Both the position numbers and the translations under genes were made by a program. A model generated the notes under the pieces. The model saw only the letters and a list, made by a program, of their open reading frames with translations. It had not been told where the DNA came from and did no database searches. From Lepas anatifera (Eukaryota > Arthropoda > Thecostraca > Lepadidae): a stretch of DNA of 64,000 nt. Numbering within the stretch: position 1 is the stretch's first letter; every line of letters starts with the position of its first letter. Positions 21,701 through 34,164 of this stretch are shown here, piece by piece. The stretch is taken from contig JAOTON010001615.1 in NCBI GenBank assembly GCA_034440635.1, forward strand, positions 753,501 to 817,500. Reading direction: 5' to 3'.

Positions 21701-22447
21701 TCGTTCACTTGGGTGAACCATGCTTACATTTTTATGTTTGGGCGCTCCTTCCAAGAGTGAAGCGAGATAAGGAAGAAAAGGATGAACCCGCAGAGGACGT
21801 AGCCGATTATTTCCCGTCTTCTCCGCTTTCGTCCGTAGGAGACCGGAAGCATTGCTGCGCACCTGTAATAACAGATATTTATAATAGCGTACTTGAATCA
21901 TAGCTGACTGGTGAGAAGGTGAAGCGTGCGAGGCCATCGCCTCTTTGCGTTGTCGGATATTGAACGTTGGCTTTCAAATTAACCAGTCATTGCGCGGGAA
22001 TCGCTCATTCGGATGGTACAGGTTTGGGATCTCTGATACAAGCTTCAAGTGGAATTTAGTGAGACTTCGATCCAAAGAGTCAAACCTGCTATAATCAGGA
22101 CCGGGATGTAGACCAAATGTTTGAGGGGAGGGGGAGGTGGGTGAAACCCAGGCAAAATCGTGAATAATAATGTGTTTGAAGAAAGTTAGCAAATATCAGC
22201 TAAAAGTGGGTACAATTTGCCCATGATAGAATGGCTTGACCTTTTGGCCTCGCCCAGGATCCACTCCTGGTCAGGACTAAATATTTTTTAAAGATCATAT
22301 CCAGTGGCGCTGAATTTTCTTAAAGCTCATTTAGGAGGTGGATACGTTAATTTGAAACAAAATCTTCCAAAAAGTCAGGATTCCTCAACTCCGTCCAATG
22401 GGTGACATTCTCTGAGGTAGTGAAATATTATGAGAAGTGGTTTACAC

Positions 22448-23030
22448 ATATATGGGATGGCGAAAAAAACACGAAAACTGGTGGATAGTTCATACAAACC
22501 CATGAAGGAACTGTATCGATCACTTTTTGCCTCGGGTCAATATTGAGGTCATGACAGGTCAAAGAAGGTAGCATGTTAGCGATGAGCTACTGGGTTCTAG
22601 CACCTTATATATTTCCTGCAAAGTTATTGACCCAAGTCTGAAAATCTGCCTAAATAGCCCCAGATAACCTCTCAGAGGTTACAGGTAAAGAAATTGCAAC
22701 ATGATCTGTATCTGACCCCAGGTCATCGATATAAAAATACCGGAATATGTTTTTTAGCACTCGGTGGGCTCATTGTGTGATATGGGTTTCAATTGGCTAG
22801 ATTAACCCTGTTATTACTTATGTTATCTTAACTTTTTTGTAGGCCAGGTCACCTGACCTGCACTGGTGACCTGACCTGAGAAGACCTGACCTTAAATTGT
22901 TTTTGAAAAGTTGCAAAATTGATCAAGGATAACGTACATCAAGTACGGTGGCCCCTGGTGTCCCTTAGTTTTTGGTGCCGCAGGAGAAACCCGAGGAAGG
23001 GGGTTTTCAAACACCCCCATCGGGCCGAGG
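22448..23030 (-). mobile_element. TTAA element type 2, deleted copy
   Basis: Reverse orientation; the right end reads gggccgagggctaa, so the TTAA has decayed to CTAA. Aligns with the 29-30 kb copy but lacks the left terminus and part of the interior. The stretch 21711-22447 to its left shows nothing recognisable. Confidence 0.6.
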
Positions 23031-23229
23031 GCTAAGGTTATAAACAAGACGCAGGCCCTTTGAACCGCCATGTCGGACAACTGAGCGGCTACAGCTGATA
23101 CATTTTTGGCAGCTAGAAATTACGCAATCCTACCGAAATATATTTCCTATGGGGGCGCATAATCGTCTTCACGTGTCCTCAGCATCCACAATCAGAGGCT
23201 GAGGATGTGCTCAAACATCATGGAGGTGT

Positions 23230-23426
23230 CCCGTTTTTCATCATTGCCTCCACATGAAGCTCCCTCCTTGTCTTCATCGCGTGCTCTGCCGTGCGGCGCT
23301 CAGGGTCAGCACGGTTGAACGGCCGGTCATTACAAAGCCGGCCATCACCTCCCCATAATTGCCTAGCTCCGTCTCGATAGCCACACTGTAGAGAGCAACA
23401 GCGACGATCCGGATAGACGCTGCACC
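23230..23426 (-). other. Possible coding exon of unknown gene
   Basis: A good acceptor (gggttttcaacag) precedes 23426 on the minus strand. The next bases read AASIRIVAVALYSVAIETEL, GNYGEVMAGFVMTGRSTVLT and a stop; another frame is also open for about 60 codons. I recognise neither, and both could be chance. No other gene is seen at 23031-24115. Confidence 0.2.
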
Positions 23427-24119
23427 TGTTGAAAACCCAGCCAGCTCTGCATGAATCGGATTTCGGACTGGCCTCGAGGGGCGACTTCTCTAATATTCGG
23501 TTTCACGAAATACTGGCGATTGCTGATGCTTCGGAGTGTAGCGTGTTTGACCTTGCCCGCACCTGCGTCGGTAGATATTTGCCTGCAGGCATGCGGCGCA
23601 GACGCTGCAGTGCTGCCGACTGCAGAGCGGACCTGAGTTCACTGAACCTGCTTCACCAGTGCCAGTTTTGAAGCATGCAAGATGGTATGAAAAGCTGCAC
23701 TTCTGTCAACGCATGCACTGTTTAGTTGTCAATGACACAAAAATCACTTGGGCGGATTATAATGTTCGTCAAGACAGTCGCTTGTTAGGTACTTATTTGA
23801 TTATGACGAGGGCCCAAAGAGCCACTTCTTGCCGTGAAAGCTGAGCTTCATTTCATTCAAATGTATTTTTTCTACTTTTTGCTTCAAAATGTCTGCTTAC
23901 TTTGCCTATCATTCCAGTCATGTAAGCAAAATCATTACTAAATATACATGTCATGTAGGTACAATTATTTTCCGTTGGTTGCAAAATGACTCTAGTCTTT
24001 GAAGTATTCCCTCATCCATTTTCGTCTAAGCTAATGGGCGTTTGAAAGGCAGATGCCACTTAAAATGTGCAACTGACATCAAACTCAGATCGCAAGTCAG
24101 ATACCATTGATCAGATTAA

Positions 24120-25181
24120 CCCTCGCCTCGGTGGGGGGGTGTTTGAACACACCCCTCGGGTTTTTCCGGCGGCACGAAAAAACGGCGGCGCGAAGCGCCA
24201 CCGCACTTGGCACACCTTATCCTTGATCGATTTCGCAACTTTCCCCAAAAGTTTAAGTTTGGGTCATATCAGGTCAGGTCACCAGTGCAGTTCAAGTGAC
24301 CTCACCTCAAAAAATGTTTAAGGTGGCATAAGGAAGAAATGGGTGAATCAATCAGATTGAAATTATAACACATATTGGCCCCACCGAGTTCTAAAAAAAT
24401 ATTTTTCTGGATTTTTCATACTGATAACCTAAGGTCAAGTACGGACCATGACCTTTCAATTAAAAATACATGGAAAACAGAAACTGGGCCATATTTGTGT
24501 AGATAAAAGTGATAATGCCTTCATATTCCCCAAATAGAAGTATCCTGGGCCCCTTTCCAGGTTCAGGTTGCAACTTTTGACCTGTGACCTCTGAGAGGTC
24601 ACTTCTGAGAGGTCACAGGTCAAACTTTGCAACCTGAACCTGGAATGGGGCCCGGGATGACCTCTGATAGGTCACCTGGAGCTACTTAAGCAGATTTCCG
24701 ACTTAGGTCAAAAACGTTACATGAAATGATGATAAAGCTTTTAATTGTATACCATTGCATCTGTATTGCTATTGCAAGTCGATTGATATGCCTATTAACT
24801 ATGCTATGTCAAAAAGTGACCTTGACCTGATCTGGGGTCAGGTCATTTTTGTGTTTCGACCAAGTAGTGTCATATTATACATCATCTGATTTGCCGTGAC
24901 GAGAGGAAGCAAATGGTGCCTACAAAATTATTCTAACTCAACTCTGGCAGATGCTAAAACCAAAAAACTTTGCTCAAAATGCCAACTTCTTTGACCTGTC
25001 ATGATCTCAATATTGACTTGAGCCAAAAAGTGACTGATATAGTTTCTTCATCAATTTGTATGAGCTATCCACCAGCCTTCGCGTTTTTTCGCTATCCCAC
25101 ATAGGGGCCTAGTTCGAGGGGGAGGGTGTTCAATCACCCCTACAAGGGCGAAGGTGGCTTGGAGGCCCACCAGGGCGCGGG
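24120..25181 (+). mobile_element. TTAA element type 2, intact copy
   Basis: 1062 bp between TTAA 24116-24119 and 25182-25185. Left end CCCTCGCCTCGGTGGGGG, right end with GGGCGCGGG before TTAA. Type-2 palindromes (tgtttgaacaca) lie just inside. An internal hairpin spans about 24545-24655 and contains three inverted AGGTCA pairs. Confidence 0.75.
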
Positions 25182-25185
25182 TTAA

Positions 25186-26216
25186 CCCGCGCCCTACCGG
25201 AGGTCCGGTGCCACCTTCGCCCCACCGGGGGATTGATGGCCCCCCTCTAACTCCGAAAATATTTAGGTTAGTGAAAATCTGCAAGCTGTGTTGGAAAGCT
25301 CACGTAAATTCAGTAAGAAATTACTTCGTATGTTTAAGCGCTCAGGTCAATGGCTTGACCTCCAGAGGTCAAGTTAGGTCACGATAGCCTATTTTCACTA
25401 AAATATGCAATGCTTATCTGGGCAAACTGGGCATAACTCTTATGCCATTAGAGCTATTGAAATCTGGTAAACTACATTTGATAGGAAAATGTCAGACCTT
25501 CTTCCGCTATGTGGAACGTCATGACCTTCTGCCAGTGGTTTGACCTGCAGAGGTCACCTCGTGACCTAATATAACCTGAGGTCACGAAAGGTCAGAAAGT
25601 GACCTTGCTGTATATAAAATGAAAGCCAGTGACCAGACATACACGATGATGTTTGATTCAGCAATCTAGCTTAATTAGGTCAAAAGTTATTGTCAAAATA
25701 CTGTTTTTGACCCCTGGTGGCCTTGGATGATCTTGAAGAGGTCAAAGGGCAAATATGGCCCCTGGGATCCGTGAAAGGGTGTCCAAGAACGCTTTTCTGG
25801 GCAAGCTGAGCATTTGCAATTGTTTTTATGACTTTTAGATCAGAAGACAGCTTTTCCCCATGCTTCTGCAAAGGGAGAGGTCACCTCGTGACCTGACCTC
25901 AGGTCGCGAAATCTTAAAATCCCGGATATACAACTTGTAGACCCTGGAGGGGTCATGAAGTGTAGGAAGTTTCAAATCAATCGACCAAGAAATGTAGCTC
26001 TTATAGAGCTCGAAAGTTGAAGTGAGGTGACCTTGGTTGACCCCACCTGGTGACCTGACCTTGGGTGAGACGGGTTAAAAGAATTTAGGGATGATGGGGA
26101 AATGATGGGGTAAGAGATAGAGCTCTCAACCGCGGTGCTGCACCTCGTCGTTTTTTTAATGCTAACTTGAAAAAGCCTTAGGGGTGGCTAACGATGCCCC
26201 CCACGTGGGGCGAGGG
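25186..26216 (+). mobile_element. TTAA element type 3, intact copy
   Basis: 1031 bp. Shares the TTAA at 25182-25185 with the type-2 element on its left and ends at TTAA 26217-26220. Left end CCCGCGCCCTACCGG, right end GTGGGGCGAGGG; a GGGGG...CCCCC palindrome of the ATCGAT kind marks the subterminal region. Many TGACCT/AGGTCA words inside, no ORF of note. Confidence 0.7.
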
Positions 26217-26220
26217 TTAA

Positions 26221-28906
26221 GAACCTATGGGGGATAATTTTTTTAGATACCATTACAAAAGAAAGTTTGTCTAATTTTTCTAATCCCGGCTGATACCTAA
26301 ATTTTATCGAGCCACTTGTCTTAAATAAAGCTTTTAAAAGGCTTTTATGAAGTTTAAGTCGAAAGGGTCTTTTCAAAGCTGAATTTTCTGTTGGCGAAAA
26401 AGCCATCTAAACCGGTACCATTTACCATTTACACAATTAACAACAAAACCATTCACCATTTACGCCATTCGCACCTACACTGGGAGGGCGTTCAACCTTT
26501 GATAACAAAGACTGACCTCACGTTATGGCTTACTTCGGGTTTAAAACTTAATGGGAATGAAAATATAAAGTGAGCGTGACCATACCCCCACGTAAATGGA
26601 CTAGCCGGATATCGCTATACCCACTGCTATTCAGGGTTCATCATACCTGGAATGATAGCGTAATTAACTGACAAGGTGTATGCACACGTGAGCAAAATAT
26701 GCGTCAGCGGAATTACTGCCCGTAAGTAATATAGCTCAAATAATTGAACAATTTCTTCTATAAATCCATTTATTAAGAAAATTGGTACAGAATGCTCATT
26801 GGCAACGTTCTAAACCGCAAGAAAATTGAAAACAATTTTGCATATAATATACACAAGCTTTTACAACAATTTCTCGGGTTATCAACACCAAAAGTCGGAT
26901 AGTTTGGCCGACAAACCCAATGTACATGTAAATTCGTTTAGGGCTTTGGTTCAGAACAAAGCCTATAAATGTTTCGGTACGCTGGAAACAGGGAGACAGA
27001 GCTGAAAAAATGTTTAACGGAACTACGTTTAGCCTCAATGAAATACAATATGGCGTAGAAGGCATTAACTGCTAAAAAATACGTAAAATTAACAAAGCAA
27101 GTGACGATTAAACACCGGATTTTACCAACTGTTTACACCAAAAAGAACAAAACTCGGCAAACCTTTTCGCAACATTTTTGAAACAAGACCTTCATTTTTT
27201 TGGAAACCGCGACCACCCTGCCCTTAGTTCATTAAGTCTTCAAGTATAGAAATTCTGCCGGAACTCCGCCCATGTCTGTAACACTAGCAAAACCATAGGC
27301 CTATCTCTAAGATTTCTCATCATCCTACTCACCGGTCCGTTTGCTCCAATAAGCACTTCCTCTAAAACCGTTTCAACTCTTCAAGTCAGTTTTCGCCCAC
27401 AGCCACACACAACGTCATGGACTCAGAGCTAACCCGGATGCTGCTTTTGTGGAGCCCGCCTGGTGGTTGCGTGAGCTCTTCACCAGGGTGCGCCCGGGTC
27501 GGTACTAGCGGCGGGTCGCGGGGTGTCGGTCCCGGGTCCCGGCGCCGTCCACGCAGGTGGTGGATCCGCTGGAGACGCCCTCCGCCAGAGCGCAGTCGGT
27601 GGAGGAGTGAGAGCGGTGGATGCGACTGTCTTTGTAATGTATCACTGGATTAAGCTGCCAGTATCCTCTCTGGTTGGACCACAGGCGTTAACGTTTCACT
27701 GTACTTAGCTGTCATTTTGGGGGGGGTTCCCCCGGGTTAAAAAAAAAAATAAAAAAAAAAAATTCCCCCCCCCCCCCAAAAAAAAAAAACTTCTCTCTGG
27801 TTGGACCATGGGAGGAGGAACTTGGGGGTGACATGGGGCCATGGCTCCCCAATATTTCGGGTGGGGGGAGGGAAAAGTCTATGGATCTGCCCCCTCCCTA
27901 ATATCTCACTAGGCATGGCGTAGATAAGTAAAATATGCCCAAAACATTCTGTTTTTGATGCAACCCAGTATCCAGTTCTGGGAATACATTACTTGTATAT
28001 TTACCGTATCAGCTGTGACTGTCTGAAATAAAGACCTATCTGCCCGCCTAACCAGAGTAAGCTTCAAATAAATGTTGAGCTCGTGAGCTATGGCAGGCTG
28101 AAGGAGAAATTTAACCGCATAGCAAACATGCACCCTGATTCGTCTGAGGCGAGATGTGTATGAATGCTGGGCTGTCGTCCCTTATTCAATCGGTTTATAA
28201 GCTGTAATTGGACCTGCAATTGTTATGAAATAATGTCCGATTTGTAAAAGCAATCAATGCTCATATTGCCTGACGATCACCCCGTAATTCTAATGGTAAG
28301 GCACGAGTGTGCCAAGTAGTACCTATTTCTTACTTTAGGTGTTATGCTACGAGCACCATTAATTGTTTCAAATACATAAGTATGTTTATGCCCAAATGGT
28401 GAACGATGAACTGACCGTATGAAACAACCATAGAGATGATGCCCAGCTCATTTCAGCGAATGATCCAGGTCGTTTTTATCTTGAAGTGATGTGGATCGCC
28501 AAAATACTCATTGTACGTTATTGCTCGTAAAAAATTCCTGCATATTTGCTCATAAACTGTTTTGGGGAATGACCATACGAATTTGCTGCAGGCTTATTAG
28601 TAAAAATGAAACGGCCGAGACCTTAAAACGTTCTTGTTATGTATATTTGTCAGAATGCTGGAAAATACCACATCGCATCCTTCAATTCGGTGCCTGAAGG
28701 GTTCTCCTCATGGAGAAGCAGAAGTGCAGTTTACACGGTAATTTAAAAAAAACTCGGCATGCAGCAAAACAAGGTCAGGCACATTTGCCGACGAGGGATG
28801 CATTTTTTGGGGTTCAAGTGCTAAAATAGGGGCACAACATGAAAAAATGTAGCTTCTTTTTTGACAATAACGTAAATAATTGTTCTAGCAATAACTTGTT
28901 TTCTTT
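26221..28906. other. No recognisable gene
   Basis: About 2.7 kb of mostly A/T-rich sequence. The short frames (for example 26796-27065 and 27417-27653) show no domain, splice context or codon bias I can support. Confidence 0.5.
27718..27792. repeat. G, C and A homopolymer runs
   Basis: Runs of G, then C, A, A and C up to 13 long, followed by a repeat of the flank ctctggttggacca (27668 and 27794). Could be a real low-complexity patch or a consensus error. Confidence 0.5.
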
Positions 28907-29073
28907 AAAAACTCCAAATGCAGTGTTGTCTCAGTACTCAACTGAATTCCTCCCTGAACGCGCGCCTGGATTCATAGTGTTAAGTTGGTTTAGTTTAACG
29001 TGTCCAATTTAGGCGTGCATCCAGTAAGGAGTCCAGTGGGGAATGAATTGAGACAACACTGGCTTTTGAGTTT
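28907..29073. mobile_element. Short palindromic MITE
   Basis: Inverted ends of about 27 bp around cagtgttgtctca (28921-28933) and tgagacaacactg (29047-29060), with aaaaactc / gagttttt outside them. Its right edge touches the TTAA of the next element. Confidence 0.5.
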
Positions 29074-29077
29074 TTAA

Positions 29078-30056
29078 CCCGCGCCCCGATGGGCCTCTGA
29101 GCCACCTTTGCCCTGGTAGGGGTGTTTGAGCACCCCCTCGAACTCAGCCCCTATGTGGGATAGCAAAAAAAAAAACGCGAAAGATAATGAATAGCTCATA
29201 CAAATTCATGAGGAAACTATATCAGTCATTTTTTTATTCCGGTCAATATTGAGGTCATGACAGGTCAAAGAAGTTGGCATTTTGAGCAAAGTTTTTGGTG
29301 TCTAGCATCTGACAGAATTGAGTTAGAATCATTTTGTAGGCACCATTCGCTTCCTCTCGTCATCGAATCGAATGATGAATAATATGCCCATACTAGGTCA
29401 AACACAAAAATGGCCTGACCTCGGGTCAGGTCAAGGTCACCTTTTGACCTAGTATAGTCAATATGCATATCAATCGACCCGAAATAGCAATCTTAACGCA
29501 ATGGTATGAAAATAAAAGCTGTATCATCATTTCATGCGAAGTTATTGGCCTAAGTCTGAAAACTGCTTAAGTAACTCCAGATGACCTCTCAGAGGTCATA
29601 GGTCAAAAATTGCAGCATGAACCAGGAAAGGGGCCCAGGATACTGTGATTTGGAGAATACAAAGATATTATTAGCTTTATTTACACAAATACAGCCCAAT
29701 TTGTTTTCCCATGTATTTCCAATGGAAAGGTCATGGTCCGTTCATGACCTTAGGTCATCGATATGAAAAATCCCGGAACAATTTTTTTGGAACTCGGTGG
29801 AGCCATTATGCGTTATAAGTTTCAATCCGATATATTCACCCATTTTTTACTTATGCCACCACATTTTGTGAGGTGAGGACACCTAACCTGCACTGGTGAC
29901 CTGACCTGAGATTACCCAAACTTAAAAATTTGGGGAAAGTTGCGGAATCGATCAAGGATAAAGTTTGCCAAGTACGGCGGCGCTTTGCGTCGCCGTTTTT
30001 TTCGTACCGCCGAAAAAAACCGAGGGGGAGTTCAAACACCCCCACCGGGGCGAGGG
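29078..30056 (-). mobile_element. TTAA element type 2, reverse copy
   Basis: 979 bp between TTAA 29074-29077 and 30057-30060. Left end CCCGCGCCCCGATGGGCC, then gagccacctttgcc and the ggtgtttgagcacc palindrome; right end caccggggcgaggg. Confidence 0.75.
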
Positions 30057-30060
30057 TTAA

Positions 30061-31054
30061 AGAACGCAAGCTGTTGTCGAAAAAAATTACCGTGCGCGCT
30101 CTAGCCTTATAATACCACTTACCCCGACGAATTCATCCCTATCATTGCCGACATGTTTGACCTGACATCCCTAGCACAGTAAGTCACATACGGGCACATA
30201 AGCCTGACTGTGCCGCGCCTTTTAAATTACCGTATAAACTGCACTAATTACTCCGAATTTTTAGCCACCTAACGCCTGGTGAGGATGTACCAAATATAAA
30301 TGCCCTTGAAAAAGTAGGAATTCGATTTTCGATGCCCGGGTCGGCAATGTCAGTTAACTTTACTTTATGCTCATCTTTCAAATGGCAGTTTTAGAATCGG
30401 CTCATTGAGGACGAGAATGATGCAGGTCTTGAACGGGCTTGCAGAACGCGATGTTAAATATCGTGGTGGAAATTGAGGATGGCCATCGGATTCTCACGGT
30501 CATTTTCCGAATCCCGTTGAAAAATATAACTATCATCTAACAGTCTTCAATAACTTTATTTAAAAAACGACTTTATTGTTACCAGTTCAAGTCATTTGCA
30601 AAATAGAGCCTCATATATGGGTACAAATGAGTCCACGACATGTGGACAAAGCCCTTCATAGCTTCTCTGCTGTTTTTTTTGTTTTACTAATTGTGCGACG
30701 TCTTGTAATCTCTTCCAAAATCATACAGCTGCCGTTTATCTGCGATATGTTGGCACCTATTTTGTTCTGACTTATCCTTCCTTGAGGTGATCAGAACACT
30801 AAAGCCCACCATCACGGCACAGTTATTGATGCCTGATAAACTCAGCAACATAACATAAAACATTAGTTTGGGTGCACACGTAATGAAGAACGATACCATT
30901 CTTGCCGTCACAGTCCTCTCGATGTTGTGATTTAAATTACGGAGTCGTGGTCGAATGTTTCACATGGATCGAGCCCGCGTTCAGCGTTGAAAGTACCAGC
31001 GGGCCTTAGCTCTAATAATGCTTACAAGTCCACGTAATATGGCAGGGGATGCGT
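30061..31054. other. No recognisable gene
   Basis: About 1 kb of A/T-rich spacer between two TTAA elements; two frames of 64-74 codons overlap on opposite strands and show no domain. Confidence 0.5.
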
Positions 31055-31058
31055 TTGA

Positions 31059-32907
31059 CCCTCGCTTCACCGGGAGGGGGCCATCCATAGCCCCCCTAAG
31101 GTTTTTTCGGGATAGCAGAAAAATGACGAGGCGCAGCACCGCGGTTGAGAGCTCTATCTGTCATCCTATCATTTTCCCACCATCCCTGAATTTTTTACCC
31201 TGGGTCACACAAGGTCAGGTCACCAGGCGAGGTCAACCAAGGTCACCTAACTTCAACTTTTGAGCTCTATAAGAGCTACATTTTTAAGCCGACCGATTTG
31301 AAACTTCCTACACTTTATAACCCCTCCAGGGTCTACACGATATATATCCGGGATTTTTCGATTTCGTGACCTGAGGTCAGGTCACGAGGTGACCTCTCCC
31401 ATTGAAAAATCTTGGGGAAAAGCTGGAAAAATGATTGCAAATGCTCAGATTGCTCAGAATAGCGTTCTTGGACACTCTTTCACGGATCCCAGGGGCGATA
31501 TTTGCCCTTATGACCTATCTGAGGTCATCACAGGTCACCAGGGTCAAGAACAGTATTTTGACGATAAATTTGACCCAATCGAGCTAGAGCACTGAAATAA
31601 ACGCCACTGTGTATGCCTCGTCACTGCGTTTCATTTAACACGCGCATTGACGGAGGTCTGAGCCACCTTCGCTTTGACGAGGGGGGCGGGTACGCGCCCC
31701 CCTAAGATCTCGAGAACCACGGTAGGTAGCGAAAAACGATAAACGGCGTTGGGTAGCCCATCCACTTCTGCATCGAAAATATTTGAGCCATTTTTTGTCA
31801 GGTCACATTTAAGGTCACGAGAGGTCAAAACATGCCGTAATAGGGATAACATGTAAATTAAGTGTTTTGGACATTACATCTGAACAAGTAAAGATACAGG
31901 AAAACGACTTGAACTGTATGAATCCTCGCAGCAAGCCGAATCGAATGATATATAATTTGACCTCGCTAGGTTAAATAAAAGATTTGATCAGACCTGAGGT
32001 CAGGTCAGGGTCAAATTATATAAAATGCATATCATTAGAACCGCAAAGCCCAGGCGAGTCTAATGCAGCTAAAATAAACGCTCTATCACTATCCGTTACA
32101 GAGTTATGCAGTAAAAACCATTTTTCCCATGTATTTTCAATGGAGAGGTCATGCCTCGTACTTGATCTTAGGTCATCGATATCAAAAATACCGGAACATA
32201 TTTTAGCGAACTCGGTGGGCCCAATGTGTGAGAGTTTCAATAGGATAAGTTCACCCTGCTCCGACTTAGGCTATCTTAAACTTTTTTTTAGGTCAGGTCA
32301 CTTGACCCGTACTGGTGACCTGACCTGAGATGACCTAACCCTAAAATTTTCACAAAAGTTGTAAAAATAATGAGGGAAAAGGTATGCCAAGTACGGCGGC
32401 GCGTAGCGCCGCCATTTTTCTGCTATCTCAGAAAAAACCCGAGGGGGGCGGGTACCCGCCCCCCGTCAATGCGCGTGTTAATATACAGCAAGGCCACTTT
32501 CTGACATTTCGTGGCCTCAGGTCGTATTAGGTCACGAGGTCAACTCTGGGAGTCAAACCACTGGCGGGACGTCATTATGTTCCACATAGCGGAAAAAGGT
32601 CTGACATTTTCCTATCAAATGTACTTTACCAGATTTCAATAGCTCTAATGGCATGAGAGCTATGCCCAGTCTACTTAATCATTGCATATTTTAGTGGAAA
32701 TAGCCTATTGTGACCTGACTTGACCTCTGGAGGTCAAACCATTGACCTGAGCACTAAAACATGCGAAGTAATCTCTTACTGAATTCACGAGAGCTTTCTA
32801 ATGCACTTTGCAGATTTGCGCTAACCCCCATATTTTCGGAGTTAGAGGGGGCCATCGATGGCCCCCGTTGGGGCGAAGGTGGCGCCGGATCCCCGGTGGG
32901 GCGCGGG
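31059..32907 (-). mobile_element. TTAA element type 3, interrupted reverse copy
   Basis: Left flank TTGA (decayed TTAA, 31055-31058), right TTAA 32908-32911. Ends match the copy at 25186-26216 reversed; gggggccatcgatggccccc is a perfect palindrome near 32847. A type-1 element interrupts it at TTAA beside tatacagcaagg, the same point that is uninterrupted in the other copy (near 25605-25625). Confidence 0.7.
31639..32477 (-). mobile_element. TTAA element type 1, copy 4
   Basis: 839 bp, TTAA at 31635-31638 and 32478-32481, nested in the type-3 element. Ends and interior as copy 1. Confidence 0.8.
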
Positions 32908-32970
32908 TTAACATATAAATATGGCCCGCTGGGCTTCATTGCGCGTGACGAGTCAGTTGAACGTGTTAGT

Positions 32971-33046
32971 TAGAAGCCGCCGGGCGTTGAACCCGGGTCG
33001 GCTGCGTGGACGTCAGCTACGCTGACCACTTCACTACCGCGCCCCC
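32971..33046 (-). mobile_element. SINE head, truncated
   Basis: The tRNA-like head of the same SINE family on the minus strand (A-box region near gtagtgaagtggtc, B-box gggttcaac). The tail is absent. From 33047 to 34164 no gene can be supported. Confidence 0.55.
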
Positions 33047-34164
33047 TCCCGTAGTGGGAGTGGTCATTCTGAGTCGCGCTGAATTCGGCATCCTCGTACT
33101 ACGAACATCAATGTACGAATGTATCACACTATCAATATCGGTAATATCTACAGGTGTGGTCATCGGCAAAAAGTGAGGGGACCAGTTAATCATAAACCTG
33201 CTGTTGCGTAGAAGCTTTCGCTTCTAGAATAAAAAAACAACTCTTTGAAGTTAGCCCCATTGTTGCCTTCCGGACGGGCTGGTGTCGTCATTTTACGATT
33301 TCTTCCCAATTTGAATGAAATCAGTTATTTTTATGAAAATTGCAGATGGGGGCAAATACCCCTGGTCCCTCCTATTCCGGCGTGTTTTACATACCTCCTC
33401 AGCACTATGGCGCGGCCACCGAGTTGATTTTACAAGATTTTCGACACCAAATATATAATGTCAAAGAAAACTCCGGTGTCGGGGTGGATTCAGGTCAATT
33501 TTTTCCAAGCCGGGACGGCACGGCCGTGGGTTCGGTTCCCACTATGCGCTCAGCGTTTCTGTGACCTGGCTGGTCCAGTGCAGACCCTGGAAAAGGTTTC
33601 TTACAACTAACCCCGTCGCATGTAATCGGGCACGAGGCCTGTTAGGGACGAAATAAATAAATGTTTGGTGTTTACTTGGAATGGCAGAGCTAACAACGAT
33701 CGCGTCAACTTCATCGTGACACAAATGTGTACACTACAGCGGAATTCAATAGCAGCTATATCGCTGGTTTTATATGGCGTCATAAGGTAGACATTTCCAA
33801 ACATTCTTATACTTCATTTCGCCCGCTTGCGGATAAAACCGACCCATTTCGCACATAACCCCAAAAGTTTTACGATCATGCTTCTCCTGATATTGCAAGG
33901 ACAGCAGATCAAAACACAGACCCACAGAAAAGTACCCAGGAAGAGCAGGGGTATAACACCGCCTTCCGAGACAGCTGCGATGAAGAGCTTCTTCCAGATA
34001 AGCAGTTTCAGTTCTCGACATGTATTACAAAAATAGGACAGTTTCGCATCTCACAAAGCGATAAATACCCGTCGCCACTGGCGTCTGTTCGGCTGACTCC
34101 CGACTAGAGTGAGGCAAAAGAGAAGCAGATCGTCTTTAACAAACACCAACTCCACTTTATCACA

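Noticed and set aside
33510..33640. Possible second tRNA-derived SINE (B-box-like gggttcggttccca)
   Set aside because: No A-box partner or target duplication could be found, and only one copy is present.
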